From NCBI GenBank assembly GCA_037074705.1, contig CM073590.1, positions 136,853,600 through 136,917,599 of the forward strand: 64,000 nucleotides of DNA, read 5' to 3'. The notes under the pieces were generated by a model that saw nothing but the letters and a program-made list of their open reading frames with translations, was not told the origin of the DNA and made no database searches. Made by a program: the position numbers and the translations under genes. This document shows positions 1 to 12,067 of this stretch, piece by piece. How positions within the stretch are numbered: the first letter of the stretch is position 1; every line of letters begins with the position of its first letter. The DNA comes from Zhengitettix transpicula. Taxonomy: Eukaryota > Arthropoda > Insecta > Orthoptera > Tetrigidae.

Positions 1-669
1 ATATATATGTGTATAAATATAATGTAAGTTGAATGTCTATGAATACTCGAACATTAACAATGAAAACAGAAACAAAACCACTTTAAGCATGTAAGGTTGT
101 AACAATTATATAATTATTTTATCGCATAGGAGTAATGTTTTCCTTAAATTTCTACACCGAGAAGCAGAAGGAAAGCCTTAATTATTTCCTGCCTCCTGAT
201 CCTTCTTTGTTACTTGTGGCACTCCCTTTGCTACCAGCCGTAGCATGTCTCCTGCGGTCCGATTCCTGGAACGGCTTAACTGCGGTAGACGGAAGTACTA
301 GGGAAAACAACAACCCATTCCATACTTAGCTAATTTATTAAAAATATAAATAAATACAATTATAAAATTTTGCCCCAACTAGCCAGTTATGAAACACCAG
401 GGATTGTTTTGGCAAACTAGGCCCCAGAATCGAATTTTATAAAAAAGTGCTCTGCGCAACCATGATAAATGTGCGACATTGATTACTCGACTGGGGTCTC
501 TCAGCAACACAGCGACGTCCCTTGCAGCTGGTCATCGACTTGGTGCCTCTCGTGGAATCTCGCTGATCAATTCTTGAAAAACCAAGAGCAACTGCTCACT
601 GCCACCTCTCCAGTCAGAATGCCCTCAATGCATCCACTTCTCCCGACCTGTGTCTCCAACTGTCTCTCT

Positions 670-699
670 ATTGGTCCAGTTAATTTGTTATGGACCAAT
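670..699. promoter_or_regulatory. Inverted CCAAT-box pair
   Basis: ATTGGTCC at 670-677 and its exact reverse complement GGACCAAT at 692-699 are separated by 14 bp. CCAAT boxes of this form are the NF-Y binding motif in animal promoters. A TATA-like TATAAAT follows at about 888. No transcript can be assigned, so a promoter role is inference. Confidence 0.3.
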
Positions 700-1132
700 C
701 ACAGGTCCTAGATAATCTGATATAGCAAATTTCAACAGCTAGACTCTCTGCACCTGCTGTTTGCGGACGGGAAAACCCTCGATGGAGGTACAGCCGGACT
801 GGCACGAAACGGTATTTTCTGCTGAATTTTGGAATAACCAGAGAAACCGGGTTGCACTCGCGATTAACAAACTGACTAAAATATCAGTATAAATCAATTA
901 AAGAAACGCCTATCCTCAATAACGCGCTATATACTTAATTGTGTTTTGTTTTCGGTAATTTATTTATTTGTTTTTATTTTATTAGCCGTTCTATTCTGTA
1001 TTTGATATTGTTTATTCATTGTGAAATTTTTATCTTTATACACATCCGGTTTCATGATTTTTGGAATCCGGTGCGATAACGAGTAAATGGAAATTTATGA
1101 TGTATTCATTTGTTTATATTATTATTATTATA

Positions 1133-1384
1133 CTAATACTGTCTTCTGTAGTAGTCTGTCTTTCGAAGTGTCAATGTTCCTAAGGTAGTGTATTTTGATA
1201 ATTCGATCGCATAAACCTGATTTGTCTGGTCTTCTAGAGGCGCGGTGAGTGGCAGGTTTCTAATTACTTCCCATAGCCTCCCTCTTTTTAAGGTTTCTCT
1301 TATTGTCTGGCCTAAGTCGTAATTGGTGCAATCCGGTTTTCCTATCTCTACACAGGCACATAAATTGTCTGGTCTTGTAATCAT
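1133..1384 (-). CDS. Unidentified open frame, 83 codons
   Basis: This is an uninterrupted minus-strand frame starting with ATG in otherwise AT-rich, stop-rich DNA. The predicted peptide is polar, with two cysteines near its N-terminus (CAC motif) and a basic, tyrosine-rich end. I recognise no family, signal peptide or membrane segment. It may be an exon or transposon fragment, or it may be open by chance. The GC-rich patch at 1440-1600 lies just upstream on the same strand. Confidence that it is coding is low. Confidence 0.15.
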   Translation of the reverse strand: MITRPDNLCACVEIGKPDCTNYDLGQTIRETLKRGRLWEVIRNLPLTAPLEDQTNQVYAIELSKYTTLGTLTLRKTDYYRRQY

Positions 1385-2087
1385 TCTCTCATGTTAGGTA
1401 GGAGTTCGTACACTACTTTCCCTTTATTTGATGAATTCCATCTTTACCTAGGTACGGAACCTGGGCCCTGAACCAGAACCAGAAACCAGCAGCTAGCTGG
1501 ACATCGGTAAGGAAGGGGACCGGAGGGAGGGGGGGATGAAACGACGCGCCGAAGCGAAGATAAGACCTCTCCTTCCCTCGTGCATTCACCTGAGAGCAGT
1601 AGTGAGGCATTTTCATTCCATTGACCGACAGTCTTCCTCAACTTAGTAAACTAAGTAAAACAAAGGTTGTTAATTTCCGGAAGTTTTATAATTACTTTCT
1701 TAGGATTATAATTAGATTTAAGTATTATGAATGCGAGAGTGTGAATAATAGCAACATTCAACGATTGAGGAGTCTTGGTTGAGTGGGCACAAATTGTATA
1801 AACCCATTTTGAAAATTAAGTTGTATTTAAATATTTATTTTTTGTCGTCATAAATTAACACCCCCCACTATAGATCAAAGCAAGGACCCATGAAATACAA
1901 TATTTTCAGTCTCGTGCTCGACTCAATTACTCAAGAGTCCTGGAAAGTGGCTTATCACCTCCCAGTTTAGATCGCGCGAATCGCGTAGTTAAATCTTATT
2001 TAGACGATTTTCGTTTTAAAGATAAATTAATTCTGCGTATGCACTGGCGCCAGGTTCGGCATTCGTCTATAAATGATCCGAGCGAGC

Positions 2088-2493
2088 GGGTGAGCGATGT
2101 TCCGGGGGCGCAGACCTTGGGCATACGGTAAGAGTTGTCCGCTATTCCTATTGGAATAGTCGGCCAGCTGCCTCCTAAACTGGCCAAGGCATGGCGAGGG
2201 GTAAGCTGCGACCCCACAGCAAACCCCTCTCCCGCCATCGGAAGGGCGTGGGACAAGTACCAAATGCCCGACCTACCTGATGAAGGTTTTTATAGTATTT
2301 GTCCTGCATTCCTTTCAGGCGAATGCCGGGTAGGATCCTTAAACTATAGCCCGGGGGCCCTAGTTAACCCTTGGCTACCTTTCTCCACCCTTCCCCATCC
2401 CCCCTTTCAAATCGCTTTCCTATAAGAGGGGAGTTTCCACTATGTGGATTACCCTATACATAGCCTGCCAACACAAAAAAAAGGGTGTGCGAT
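2088..2493 (+). mobile_element. Family A retroposon copy 1 with target-site duplication
   Basis: The body (2099-2482) is a 5'-truncated copy beginning at the GTTCCGG segment and ending in a run of A. Imperfect 11-bp direct repeats flank it: GGGTGAGCGAT at 2088-2098 and GGGTGTGCGAT at 2483-2493 (one mismatch). Its 3' end is the ...ATAGCCTGCCAACAC-A(n) type, the variant shared with the copies at 18218 and 49697. The CTATTCC/GGAATAG hairpin is at 2142-2159. Confidence 0.85.
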
Positions 2494-2829
2494 TTCAATA
2501 TATAAAAATAGTAAATTATGTATTACTGAGTTTAATTATGGCCTTCAGGATATCTATTAAGTAGTAGTTCAGCCCCTAGTAGTGCTGGTGGAAAGTGGTG
2601 AAGCAAAAGTTCGGTGTCCATTGTTAAGCGCGTGGAGCAATATCTACAATACTTTATACAGATGTTACCTACGATCCATATACAATTACTGTTGGGGTAA
2701 AACACCCATAGTCCTTCTAGTTGACTGGATTGATAGGGTAGGCTTTTTAAAACTTACAAAAACGCTTATTATTAGAGACAAACAAAAATTTATGGTCACT
2801 GAAGTTGATAGTGTCAGTCTAAAAGTCGT
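2494..2829. other. No feature seen
   Basis: This is AT-rich sequence between the first family A copy and an old family B fragment. A 90-codon open frame begins at 2582 on the plus strand, but it shows no recognisable domain. Confidence 0.5.
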
Positions 2830-3000
2830 ATTTTATCCTCTGGCAATAGAATGAAACACCAATAGTGGTAGGAACTGAATGTCTATACCTAAAAATTACA
2901 CAAAAAAGACCGATATTGATGTCGAATCCGGGGCTATAATGGTTAGTCAGTTTAATTTTCACACTAATCACGCCGATTGAGATACGGAATGTCACAGTGC
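2830..3000 (-). mobile_element. Degenerate family B fragment
   Basis: Read on the minus strand, this matches the core of the family B monomer: the AGTTTAATTT boundary, the ...AACCCCGGATT...GACTCCAAT-like segment (here GAATCCGGGGCTATAATGG on the plus strand) and the following ...TTGCGTTA-like stretch. It is strongly diverged, implying an old copy. Confidence 0.55.
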
Positions 3001-3155
3001 TCGACGTGAGTGTTGACGGGGTTGACAAAATTTACTTGAAATATTAATAGCCTCTTAAGGTATGGGTTGTATTTTGACTCGTATACGATACTAATAGTAT
3101 TTTTAAAACTTTATTTAGTTAGTGGTCATACTTTTACGTCCATAAAATAATTGGA

Positions 3156-3320
3156 GAATTTTTGACCCCGTAAGATACCGGGAAAATTCTTGACTCATTT
3201 AATGAAAACTGTGAATATTATGGACTCCCATAAGATACCTGGAATATATCTAATTCCTTTAAGATATGCGACTCCATTGAAGTAACGGGATTATTCTTGG
3301 CTCTCTTAACTTACCGGCAG
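3156..3320 (+). repeat. Degenerate minisatellite, about 29-bp unit
   Basis: A motif of the form (AAT/TAT)TCTTGACTC..TAAGATACCGGGAA recurs about five to six times with substitutions and small length changes. The clearest units begin near 3156, 3184, 3215 and 3291. It is unrelated to families A and B. Confidence 0.5.
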
Positions 3321-6007
3321 AATTTTTATATTTTACTTTACCGCTATTTTATAGACATCATGTTATTATGTTTAATTTACCCAATAATTCCAAATCCTGA
3401 AAGTTCATTCGTTGGTGTTGCGACAAAAATTTCTTTTAATTTTATTGAATTGAACAGACTTTTGACATTTTGAGTCTCGTAGTAGCAAGAATGCTCCTTC
3501 CCTACCTTTCAAAGGACTTTTCGAGGCAATTAAAGAAGCCCTATGTAAGGATAATCGTTCACCAGTTCCTCTGCTATGCGTTTAATGTCAAAATTTTATG
3601 ATTGATTCCCTAAGGAACGTGCCTATTAGAGGCTCATTGGCAAATAACACACAACGGACAATTTCTTGTCAGCAGCGGCGACTAGAACGAGGATGGATGT
3701 TAGGTCGGACACAGCGCGTTTTGCATAGCAAGCCACCAACGTAGCCACGGTCCATTAACCCCACTGCTCATCCATCACCCACGAGGCATGTGCCGCTCCA
3801 CTCTAGTACAGCTTCACTAGATAGCTATGAATTACAACTCAGCTAATTGTTTAGGAAGCAAAGGCGAGGCGACAATACTGTGAGTGCATCGTCGATCGCC
3901 TCCCTTTCCGTGTAATTGTCAAGGTTATTTACGTCCTTTTTATACAAAACTGACAAAAAAAAGTCTCTCCGATTAAAATTTTACCCACCGAAGTGTTTTC
4001 CAATCATTTTGACTTCCTCGCGGATTTGCAACATATTTTCTGATAACGATAATCTAAAATAACATGTATATAATTCTTAAATTTCCCCCAAAAAATATAT
4101 CTCAAAGGTTAACAACAAGTTTTGCAAAACAAAACATTAAAAATTAATTAATATTATAATAAATAAACTGGTTATGTCAGAAAAAATAATAATAGGCAAA
4201 GCAATTAATAGAAATATAATTACACAACGTTTCGTCCTTGTAGGTTGGAGCAATTTATAACTCGGAGTATTAGAAATAATTTGTATACAGTGCCAATATC
4301 TGGCAAAAATTAATATTATGTAAATAAAATTTAAGTATAAATTGAATACCATGCTATGGCTAGCCTGCCTGTTCTAGCCAAATAATTCAGGAAATTATAG
4401 TTTTATCAATTGCTTTGATACCATATAAACCTTTTTTATACTAATGACTAGTTAATTTATTATAAAATTTAAAATAAGACTGACGGTATAGGAGGCATTA
4501 TCTTTAAGCTAGAGCAACTATTTGTCTATTCTTATAATGATTTACATTCTTGGAAATTAAGTTGCTCGTATTCTTTCCTATCTGTAACGATAAATAGCCG
4601 TTTATTAATTTAATCATTGCTATTACTGCAAGAAAAAAATATATTCTTTCCTGATTTCTAAATATTTATTTAACAGCAATTAAATGAATTTATTTGAACA
4701 TATTCTACAGTAATATTTTACAAATTGTAGTGATAGACTAGGTTTTTTGTCTCATTCCTTTTCAATTAGAATCCGTGACGACATCACATAGAAAATTGTG
4801 AAGCTTCAAATGTTTGAGGTCGGTCGTTTCCAACACAATGTTGCTAAAATTGCAATTTTTTTATCTATGATTCATTTTCGTCGTAGGCATATCTATTAAT
4901 TATTATTCTAAAACTATAAATTTTTCACACGATCGTGCACGTCAAACGCAACAGTTTTCCTCTGTTAAACTACAAATAATATATTATTTTTCATATTGTA
5001 AATATCGTTTCTGAAAATTAAAACAGTGAAATAGTGTTATTTATCTGACATAAATAAATAAATCAAACGACCAACACGTCAGATGCAAATTAATAAAAAA
5101 TTATAATTATCCGTCACATTAACCACAAAGTCCTCAAAAATGTCAGAAGCAGTAGCCTTCCAGGTAACTACGGGTTGTAAAACAATGGTTGACGGATGCA
5201 GGAAAAGAAAAATGACCGTTTAAAAATAACTGCAACGATATAAAGATCGCCGATTTATTGCTTTAGTACTTTAAAATCTACCTTCTTAACGTTCGTAGCA
5301 CATCCAGAAAAGGGACAACATAACCACTCTCTGGAATAACTTGCACTTCCACCAGGGGAGTCGAAGGCGATATATAATTTTCACCCATCTAATCATTTTA
5401 AATATTTATTAATCGTTATATTCCATGTTTCAACATTAATATTCAGTGCTTACAGGTACAAAAATTTAATTTTATTATTGCAGCTTTATTTTATAGTATT
5501 TTTTATTAATTGGCTCAACCCTGTATGCGACAATCTTCAATTGGTTAGAGTTTGTCTACAATTTTAAACTTAAATATCCCCGCCATGTTTCTGTATATTT
5601 TCATAAAAAACTAATTTAACATAATGTCAACACTTCAACCGAGGAGTACTTTTTCATCCAATAATTTTGATCTTAATGCCATTTATACCTCAACTATTTT
5701 ACTTACATTGATCAAGAAGAATTTGAGCCAAGAATTAAAGCAATGAAACAAAACTTAAAAATGAAAAACTGAACTAAAAAGTTAGAAACAACTAAGGATT
5801 TATGGCAAATACAAAAACAAAATAGAGTAGACTTTATAAAATTTTGATAAGAGAGTTTAAGTTAAAATTTAAGATTTTCTAAACAATTTACAAGGTTTAC
5901 TTGCTTTGGCTTTATTATTTGCTGAATATCCAGATACTTTATTTGATAACAATCTCACAAAAAATAATATCATAGAATTCAATAGGTGATCTTTAAAAAA
6001 TCCTTAA
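3321..6007. other. No gene seen; AT-rich
   Basis: This is mostly A+T-rich sequence with no recognisable coding region. The piece from about 3500 to 3900 has more balanced composition, but I see no repeat match. No tRNA-like or terminal-repeat structures were noticed. Confidence 0.5.
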
Positions 6008-6076
6008 CCTGAGCTAAATCCTGTTGAGAGGTTTTAGTTATATATAAAACAGAACATTTTGCGCAATAAGATATGG
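6008..6076 (+). pseudogene. IS630/Tc1-type transposase motif, relic
   Basis: This frame reads PELNPVERF, a stop codon, then LYIKQNILRNKIW. In IS630/Tc1-mariner transposases, a block of the form SPELNPVERFWLYIKQN carries the region of the last catalytic acidic residue. The stop stands exactly where the family usually has tryptophan (TAG for TGG). Upstream and downstream sequence cannot be joined into a longer transposase frame, and no terminal inverted repeats were found, so only a short relic survives. The identification rests on about 22 residues. Confidence 0.5.
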
Positions 6077-6699
6077 ATAGCTCTGACCACCATACCACGC
6101 TCGATATTGCTTCTGAAAATATTGAATCCTGAATCACGAAAAATTTCGAGAATATTTCTCTTATTCTCTAATAGAAGTCTTAATACTCTGTCTATTAAGA
6201 TCTTTGTAAGAGGAACGAAGAGAGAAGAAGTGGAGAGACGGCAAGTATTGGCAAAAAGAAATCCACTTAAAAAGCATTGGTAATTATACACAATTATGAA
6301 GAAATATTCAAGTTTTTTATTTACGCTTTTACACTTAATCTACGTTATGTTACTAAAATAATTCAGGTGGAGTTTTCATGATTTACCCCTGTCGCGAAAT
6401 AATTTTAAGAAGAAATATAGGAGAGACACGCACGGTTTTCTTAGATGATACTTTGATGGTGGAAACTCTAATCAGTAAAAGCGCACATTAGAAATTTCAG
6501 GTAAGCAGTAAAAATGAACAAAGAAACCTGCTTGTAAAGCAGTTAATGGCGCGTGCATTATTTCCTATGATTGTTGTCACTAGAGCGCGGAATGAATTAT
6601 TATTATATAAATTCAGTTAATTGAAAATATATTTTTGTAAACGGTGCACACTATCAAGGTAATAAAATATATCAAATTTATGCCTTTCATAAACGGAGG
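6077..6699. other. No gene seen
   Basis: Open frames of 74 to 85 codons run on both strands between 6034 and 6291 directly after the transposase-like motif, but neither resembles a transposase C-terminus or any other family I know. Confidence 0.45.
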
Positions 6700-7140
6700 G
6701 ACTGATGAAATTCGTTATACCTTCCTCGTGTGGGAAATTTCTCGCGGAAATGTAACACCAATTAAATTAATGAAGATATCTGACGAGAAATGCGAGCTCC
6801 CTGAGGTGCGAATATAGAACTTTAATTTGATTGCAGCGTAGAAACCAATTAGAAATAAAGCCGACGGTGTTAAGGCCGCCTTTCGCACGGACAGGGAGAA
6901 ACATTAACACGGTTTAACGCTGTCTTGCAGTAACTTTATTGCTAGCTGCGAGCTGCACAACCGGGATTTAAACAGCGTCAGGCCCCTCCTTGCATTAAGG
7001 CGAAGAACGCGCTGGAATCGAGTATTTATGTATCTAAGTACACCGCAAATAAAGCTGTAAACTTCCGAGATGTGTAGCGCCGATTCTGCTGCTCAGACCT
7101 CGGAGATTCTGTGGAATTCTAAGTTCCACGATCCCAAGTG
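6700..7140. other. Candidate conserved non-coding block
   Basis: Composition changes here from simple AT-rich DNA to complex sequence with CpG and several TAAT/ATTA homeodomain-type cores, and no open frame of interest. It matches no repeat in this window. This is the look of conserved non-coding DNA near developmental genes, but no comparison was possible. Confidence 0.2.
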
Positions 7141-10100
7141 AAATATGGCAAGCAAAGAGCACCCAGGTCGGCGGAAGCCATTTCTGTCGCTCAATATATT
7201 ACAGATTATCTTCACATTCGGTGCAAAGTTGCACAAATCTATTTTGCGGAACGATATACTGGAATAAATTCACGCTTAGCAGATAATCATTATCTCATTC
7301 ATATGATGGTCAACCTTGAACGACAATTGGGGTTCATAGGCACGTTCTAACATTGTGCTTGGTATTCACTATACAATTCTCAAATTTTTCATGCAAATCA
7401 GAGCTATTAATAATTTCATACATTTAAAGGATCATATTTTTATTGCATTTTAAAACACGATTTAATACTAGTAATAATCTAAAAATAAATGTTCAAGAAA
7501 ACATATTAATTGCATATGATTTTAGATCTACATCTCTGGAATACAATTTTTGGATTTACATTTTTATCTAGTTTTCCTCTGTTCACTGCAGCCAATAATT
7601 AAAACATAATATCATGTCTGCCTTCCAGACCAACTGGGTGTAAATATTCTTCAACCTTAAAAACTACAATTCGCTAAAAAAAAAGTTTATATCGATTCTT
7701 TAATACCAGCTAAATAGATTCCATTATCAACAATAGAACCCAGACTACTACATTTTCTCATATTTACTATTGGTTAGTTTCACTGCTTCATAGAGTTAAT
7801 TGATTTTGTGATAGTGGTTCGATAAATCTTCTCTGAAATAGTTTGTATAATAAAATGAAATAAATAAAGTAAATATAAAGTTATTGATCATGCATGAGTT
7901 CCGGCGAGATTCCTTTATTGTTCTTCCAGAAATTTAATTTTGTAGTGTTGCATATTAGATCATATTGAGACAGAGTCGTTTCCCCTGTCTAGCTAAATAG
8001 GATAATTAATTTTGGAAGACACCGGTGCTCTGCTGAAATATTCCTTTGAGATCAACTAAACTGAGTTAATTTTTTGAAAGCTCTGATCATTATGTGCATT
8101 TTGAGCGCTAAGTTGTAATCTTGGAAGCACCGCGAACGTTGTATCTTCCTAATATCAAAATTTGCATAAAGAAATCATAATTGTTAGTGCCAAGTTATAA
8201 GCGTTGTTACACTTCGTTGAGATCAGCATGTGGTCCCAGTAACAATATATGCAACATTTTTATGAATAATATGGAACTCAGTTCAGTCCGACGAATGATG
8301 CGCGAACACACAGGGTGGGCCTCACGGACGAGTACTTACAATTATATACTAAAACCATTGACTATAGTTAACCTCTGAAAGATTATTGTCCATAATTAGC
8401 ATGAATTACCACAAGCCGTGTGAGATGGTCTGGTAGCCCTATTTCGATTCAAAACCATCTATCACCAAAATCTATTAGGTTGCATGTGATTTCTGTTGCA
8501 ACATGCAAGGCAGAAAAACCTTGTCTCTTAAATTTTCTGTATGATATAAATATAAAATTACTAAACCTGAAAAGCTTCAAAAATTAGAACGAAACGTCGG
8601 TATATTTTAATTTTTTGTTAATAAACAAGACCGTTTATTTTTTAATTATTTATAGATGTCAGACAATTTTTCATCATTATCATATTGCATATATATATTG
8701 TATTTTAAGATACGAGTGTCAAATTTTCTCCATCTCATTGTATATATTTTTTCTAATTTATAAATAATTCCCCTTATTATGAATTGTCTTCTCAAGCTTA
8801 TTACTACGTAAACCATATTTCATTAACTTATTATTATGACGTGCCTTATTTACTCATTGGAGACTTCAAGGAATCAATAAACCTCAATCTAAAAAAACTA
8901 ACGATGAATTTATTGTAAAATCAATAATAAATATTGCAATAAAATAAATAGAAAGAAATACTATAAAATAGTTCTGAAATATTTAATTCTAGGATTAATT
9001 TAAGGTTTTAACGATTTGAATTAATTGAGCATTTTCACTATTTAGTTTAACACAATAATAAAGATATATTACAATTTTAATTTCAGTTTAAAGAAACTAT
9101 TAACTTACTGTTAATTTAAATTATGAACTCAATTTTTATCATAGTTATACAATAACTCGTTGATTATTTCCTATAATCAGCTGTTGTCCATTTTATTAGG
9201 TGTCTCAATTCTCCAAAAAGACTCGTTTAATTCTCATAACTTATATTTCGCTGCTCTGCTGTAACTAACTGTGCAATTACTGTCTTCTCAAACTAACCTT
9301 CCTCGCGTACTTTACACTCAATCCCAACTCCCGCTATTAAAATAAACTTCTATTATTTAGTCTCCAAACTATCTTCTTTAAATAACCATCTTCAAAACTT
9401 CCTTCCTCAGATTGTACTACGATAATTGAAAGTTACTCGTACTTCGATCCCCTCTCTTTCCGCTGGTGATTCTATTACTGAAAAACTCTCGCGATGTGAG
9501 TTGCGGAGTTCTACGATCTCTTATAAAAATAAAACCAAGACCAATTTTGCGAACTTCTACACATCTGTCGTAATTTTTACGCCGTATGTCGTGATTTTCT
9601 CAGAAAGCTACTGTAAATATTAAATTTATTAGGGGGGGTGGTAAATTATTATTAAAGTATTATTATAAAAATATATTTAGTTTTAATATAAAACAATAAA
9701 ATTGAGATAAATAAATAATACAAATTTTGCGTGTACAATGTAAAAATATATATCATTGACTTTTTCTCATGGTAAATTATCGAGGGAAGATATTTATGGC
9801 AAAGTTTATGTGTCTATACGATCAAAATTAAGTAACAGAGAGTTCATATAATTTTCTCTTATCTTTAATTGTCTAAAATTTAATACACCAATAACGTTCG
9901 AAACACGTAATTTAACAAATGTAAATGTCATCAGTCGATTAAATTCACGCTATTTTGGATATTTTAAAAAACCTGTAGTCCAACAGTTTGTTTTTTCACA
10001 AATATACAAGAAGTGGGAGTGGCTGGTATGCGGGAGTATTATGTAGATTAGAAAAGAAATAATTTGTAGAGAGGTCAATATAATATATTTGAATGCAATT

Positions 10101-11428
10101 GTCTTAATTTAGTAGTTTAATTATTTTAATACGTATGTAAAGACAAAATAATGTATAAATGTTAATCAGATAATTTAATAAATGAATCATAAAATTATAT
10201 TAAAGCTGTAACTGGACTAAAAATAAATTTCGTATATAATGGAATGTGTCGATACAAAAAGGTAAATAATCTAATGTAGAGTTGATAATAAAACTATTTA
10301 TTTATAATAAAATAGTATATATCGTATGATAATAGTTCGATATCTCGCCGATAGTAACACATAGCTTAGTCACATGATGATAATAGTGGCACCTCGTTCA
10401 CGTTGATCGAATGTACTAGATTACAGAACACATTAATGGTGTATTATAAGTAGGATCGCATTGTGAATATAAGGTAATTAGGATTTAATTATTAATGTAA
10501 TCAAATAATGTTACATGGGTAGTAAAACATCGAATGTTCTGATTAATATTGATGCAATTTATTTTAAATGAGTATGGCAAACTGCCGATAGCTTCTTGTA
10601 AAATGACAAAGTACGAGGAAATAATTATTTTCTAGTTTTGGAAAAAAAAAATTCAGGTTTTCTGAATTCCAATATCAATCCCGTGATATAATATATAAAA
10701 TCACGCAAATTTCATTTATGAACGTTTACTAGGGTTATATTGAAACTTTTCCAAACATCTGAAGTATTTCCGTGAAAATATTTGGGTTCAAATATTATCA
10801 TTAATATAATTATAAATAATTGTAATGCATTTATTCATGAATATATATAGTTATTATGTTACGGTAGGTAAAAAGAAGTCGACTTACATAAACTAATAAA
10901 CCTTATAATTTTAATTTTTTTAACGTACTAATTGACACAGAACTATGCTATAAATTTATCATAAATATTTACCTAAAGATGCAGCAGCATTTATGTCAAG
11001 GAGAAAAAAAATTCTTTCCTGAAATTCAGACAGTGTTCGGTCACTTTTATGAGACAAATGGCAAACCTATAAATTACCTCCATTTGCAATTGAAGTTGAA
11101 GTGATTGCAATATACTGGTAATAGAATGATATATGCGTACAACGTCCCATCTCTGTCTTCCAACTCCCCCATACTTTTGGAGAGTTTCCAGCTCGATGTT
11201 CCAAGGGAGCTACGAATGGCGCACAAAGCCTAGGGCGCTCATTTCAACTAACAAACCTCATACAGTGGGAGAGACTCACAAAAATATGACTTTTGAAAAA
11301 CTCCATTATCTAACTAATTAGGCACGCCGCCAGTTAAAAGTTCATGTCAATATATCCAGTACATAAACGTGGGAAGTAATTAATAAGGCCACAACCAGTG
11401 GCACAAAGCGAGAAACAAACATGATGGT

Positions 11429-11430
<2 letters not shown>
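7141..11430. other. No gene seen; long AT-rich stretch
   Basis: This is low-complexity AT-rich DNA without recognisable coding sequence, RNA gene or transposon termini. Short open frames at 8181, 9426 and 11133 have no family resemblance. Confidence 0.5.
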
Positions 11431-11497
<67 letters not shown>

Positions 11498-11510
11498 GTG
11501 TGTGTGTGTT
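11431..11510. repeat. Compound microsatellite (TA)n(TG)n
   Basis: About 30 bp of TA repeats (11431-11460) run directly into about 50 bp of TG repeats (11461-11510) with one TGCG interruption. The reading frames that cross it are repeat artefacts. Confidence 0.98.
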
Positions 11511-12067
11511 TGTGTTTGAAAAAGCATGGGATTTGTTTACAGGAATACATTTTAACTTGAGAAATCATAAAAACTCGAAAAATATGTTTTGTACGAAAAC
11601 AATGTCTGTAGAGAAACTGACATCTGCCTATGTTAAAATTAACCCTCCGTCACCAACCCTTGTGGGCGACGTCAAATTTTAAAACTACCAATTTGATTTT
11701 TCCGAAACAGTTTAACGATTCACAATACATGGCTCCGTGTAATACATTCGGAATAGTTGAGGATTTCTCGTTACGTTTATGAATTAAATAACAATTAGTA
11801 AGACTGCTTATTGTTTTAAATATTATCCCGATACGACTGGATTCAAATAGTTCCTAACTTTGAGAAAAAGAGCTACGAATGATATCGGGTAAACTACTTA
11901 AACTTTGACTGTGGATTCCCTTGCTACTCACCATCGGGATGCTTGCTTTAGGACACTAATCTCAACTTTAGCCATTATATATTTACTTATTTATTTGTTA
12001 CTGACTTGTTACATTAATAAAATACAACAAAATGCATCTTAAAATAAAATTACATTTATAAAACACT
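11511..12067. other. No feature seen
   Basis: This is AT-rich sequence between the microsatellite and the large family B copy. No coding or repeat match was recognised. Confidence 0.5.

Larger units (their letters stand above)
1..2087. other. Unassigned AT-rich DNA with a GC-richer block
   Basis: No recognisable gene was found. The block from about 360 to 930 is richer in G+C than its surroundings and holds an inverted pair of CCAAT boxes (670-699) and a TATA-like sequence near 887. A further GC-rich, G-run-containing patch lies at 1440-1600. Short open frames exist on both strands, but none shows a domain I recognise. The end of the block (about 2030-2087) is the flank of the first family A insertion. 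Confidence 0.5.

Noticed and set aside
11342..11682. Open frames made of alternating Tyr-Ile, Cys-Val or Thr-His residues
   Set aside because: These are translations of the (TA)n(TG)n microsatellite.
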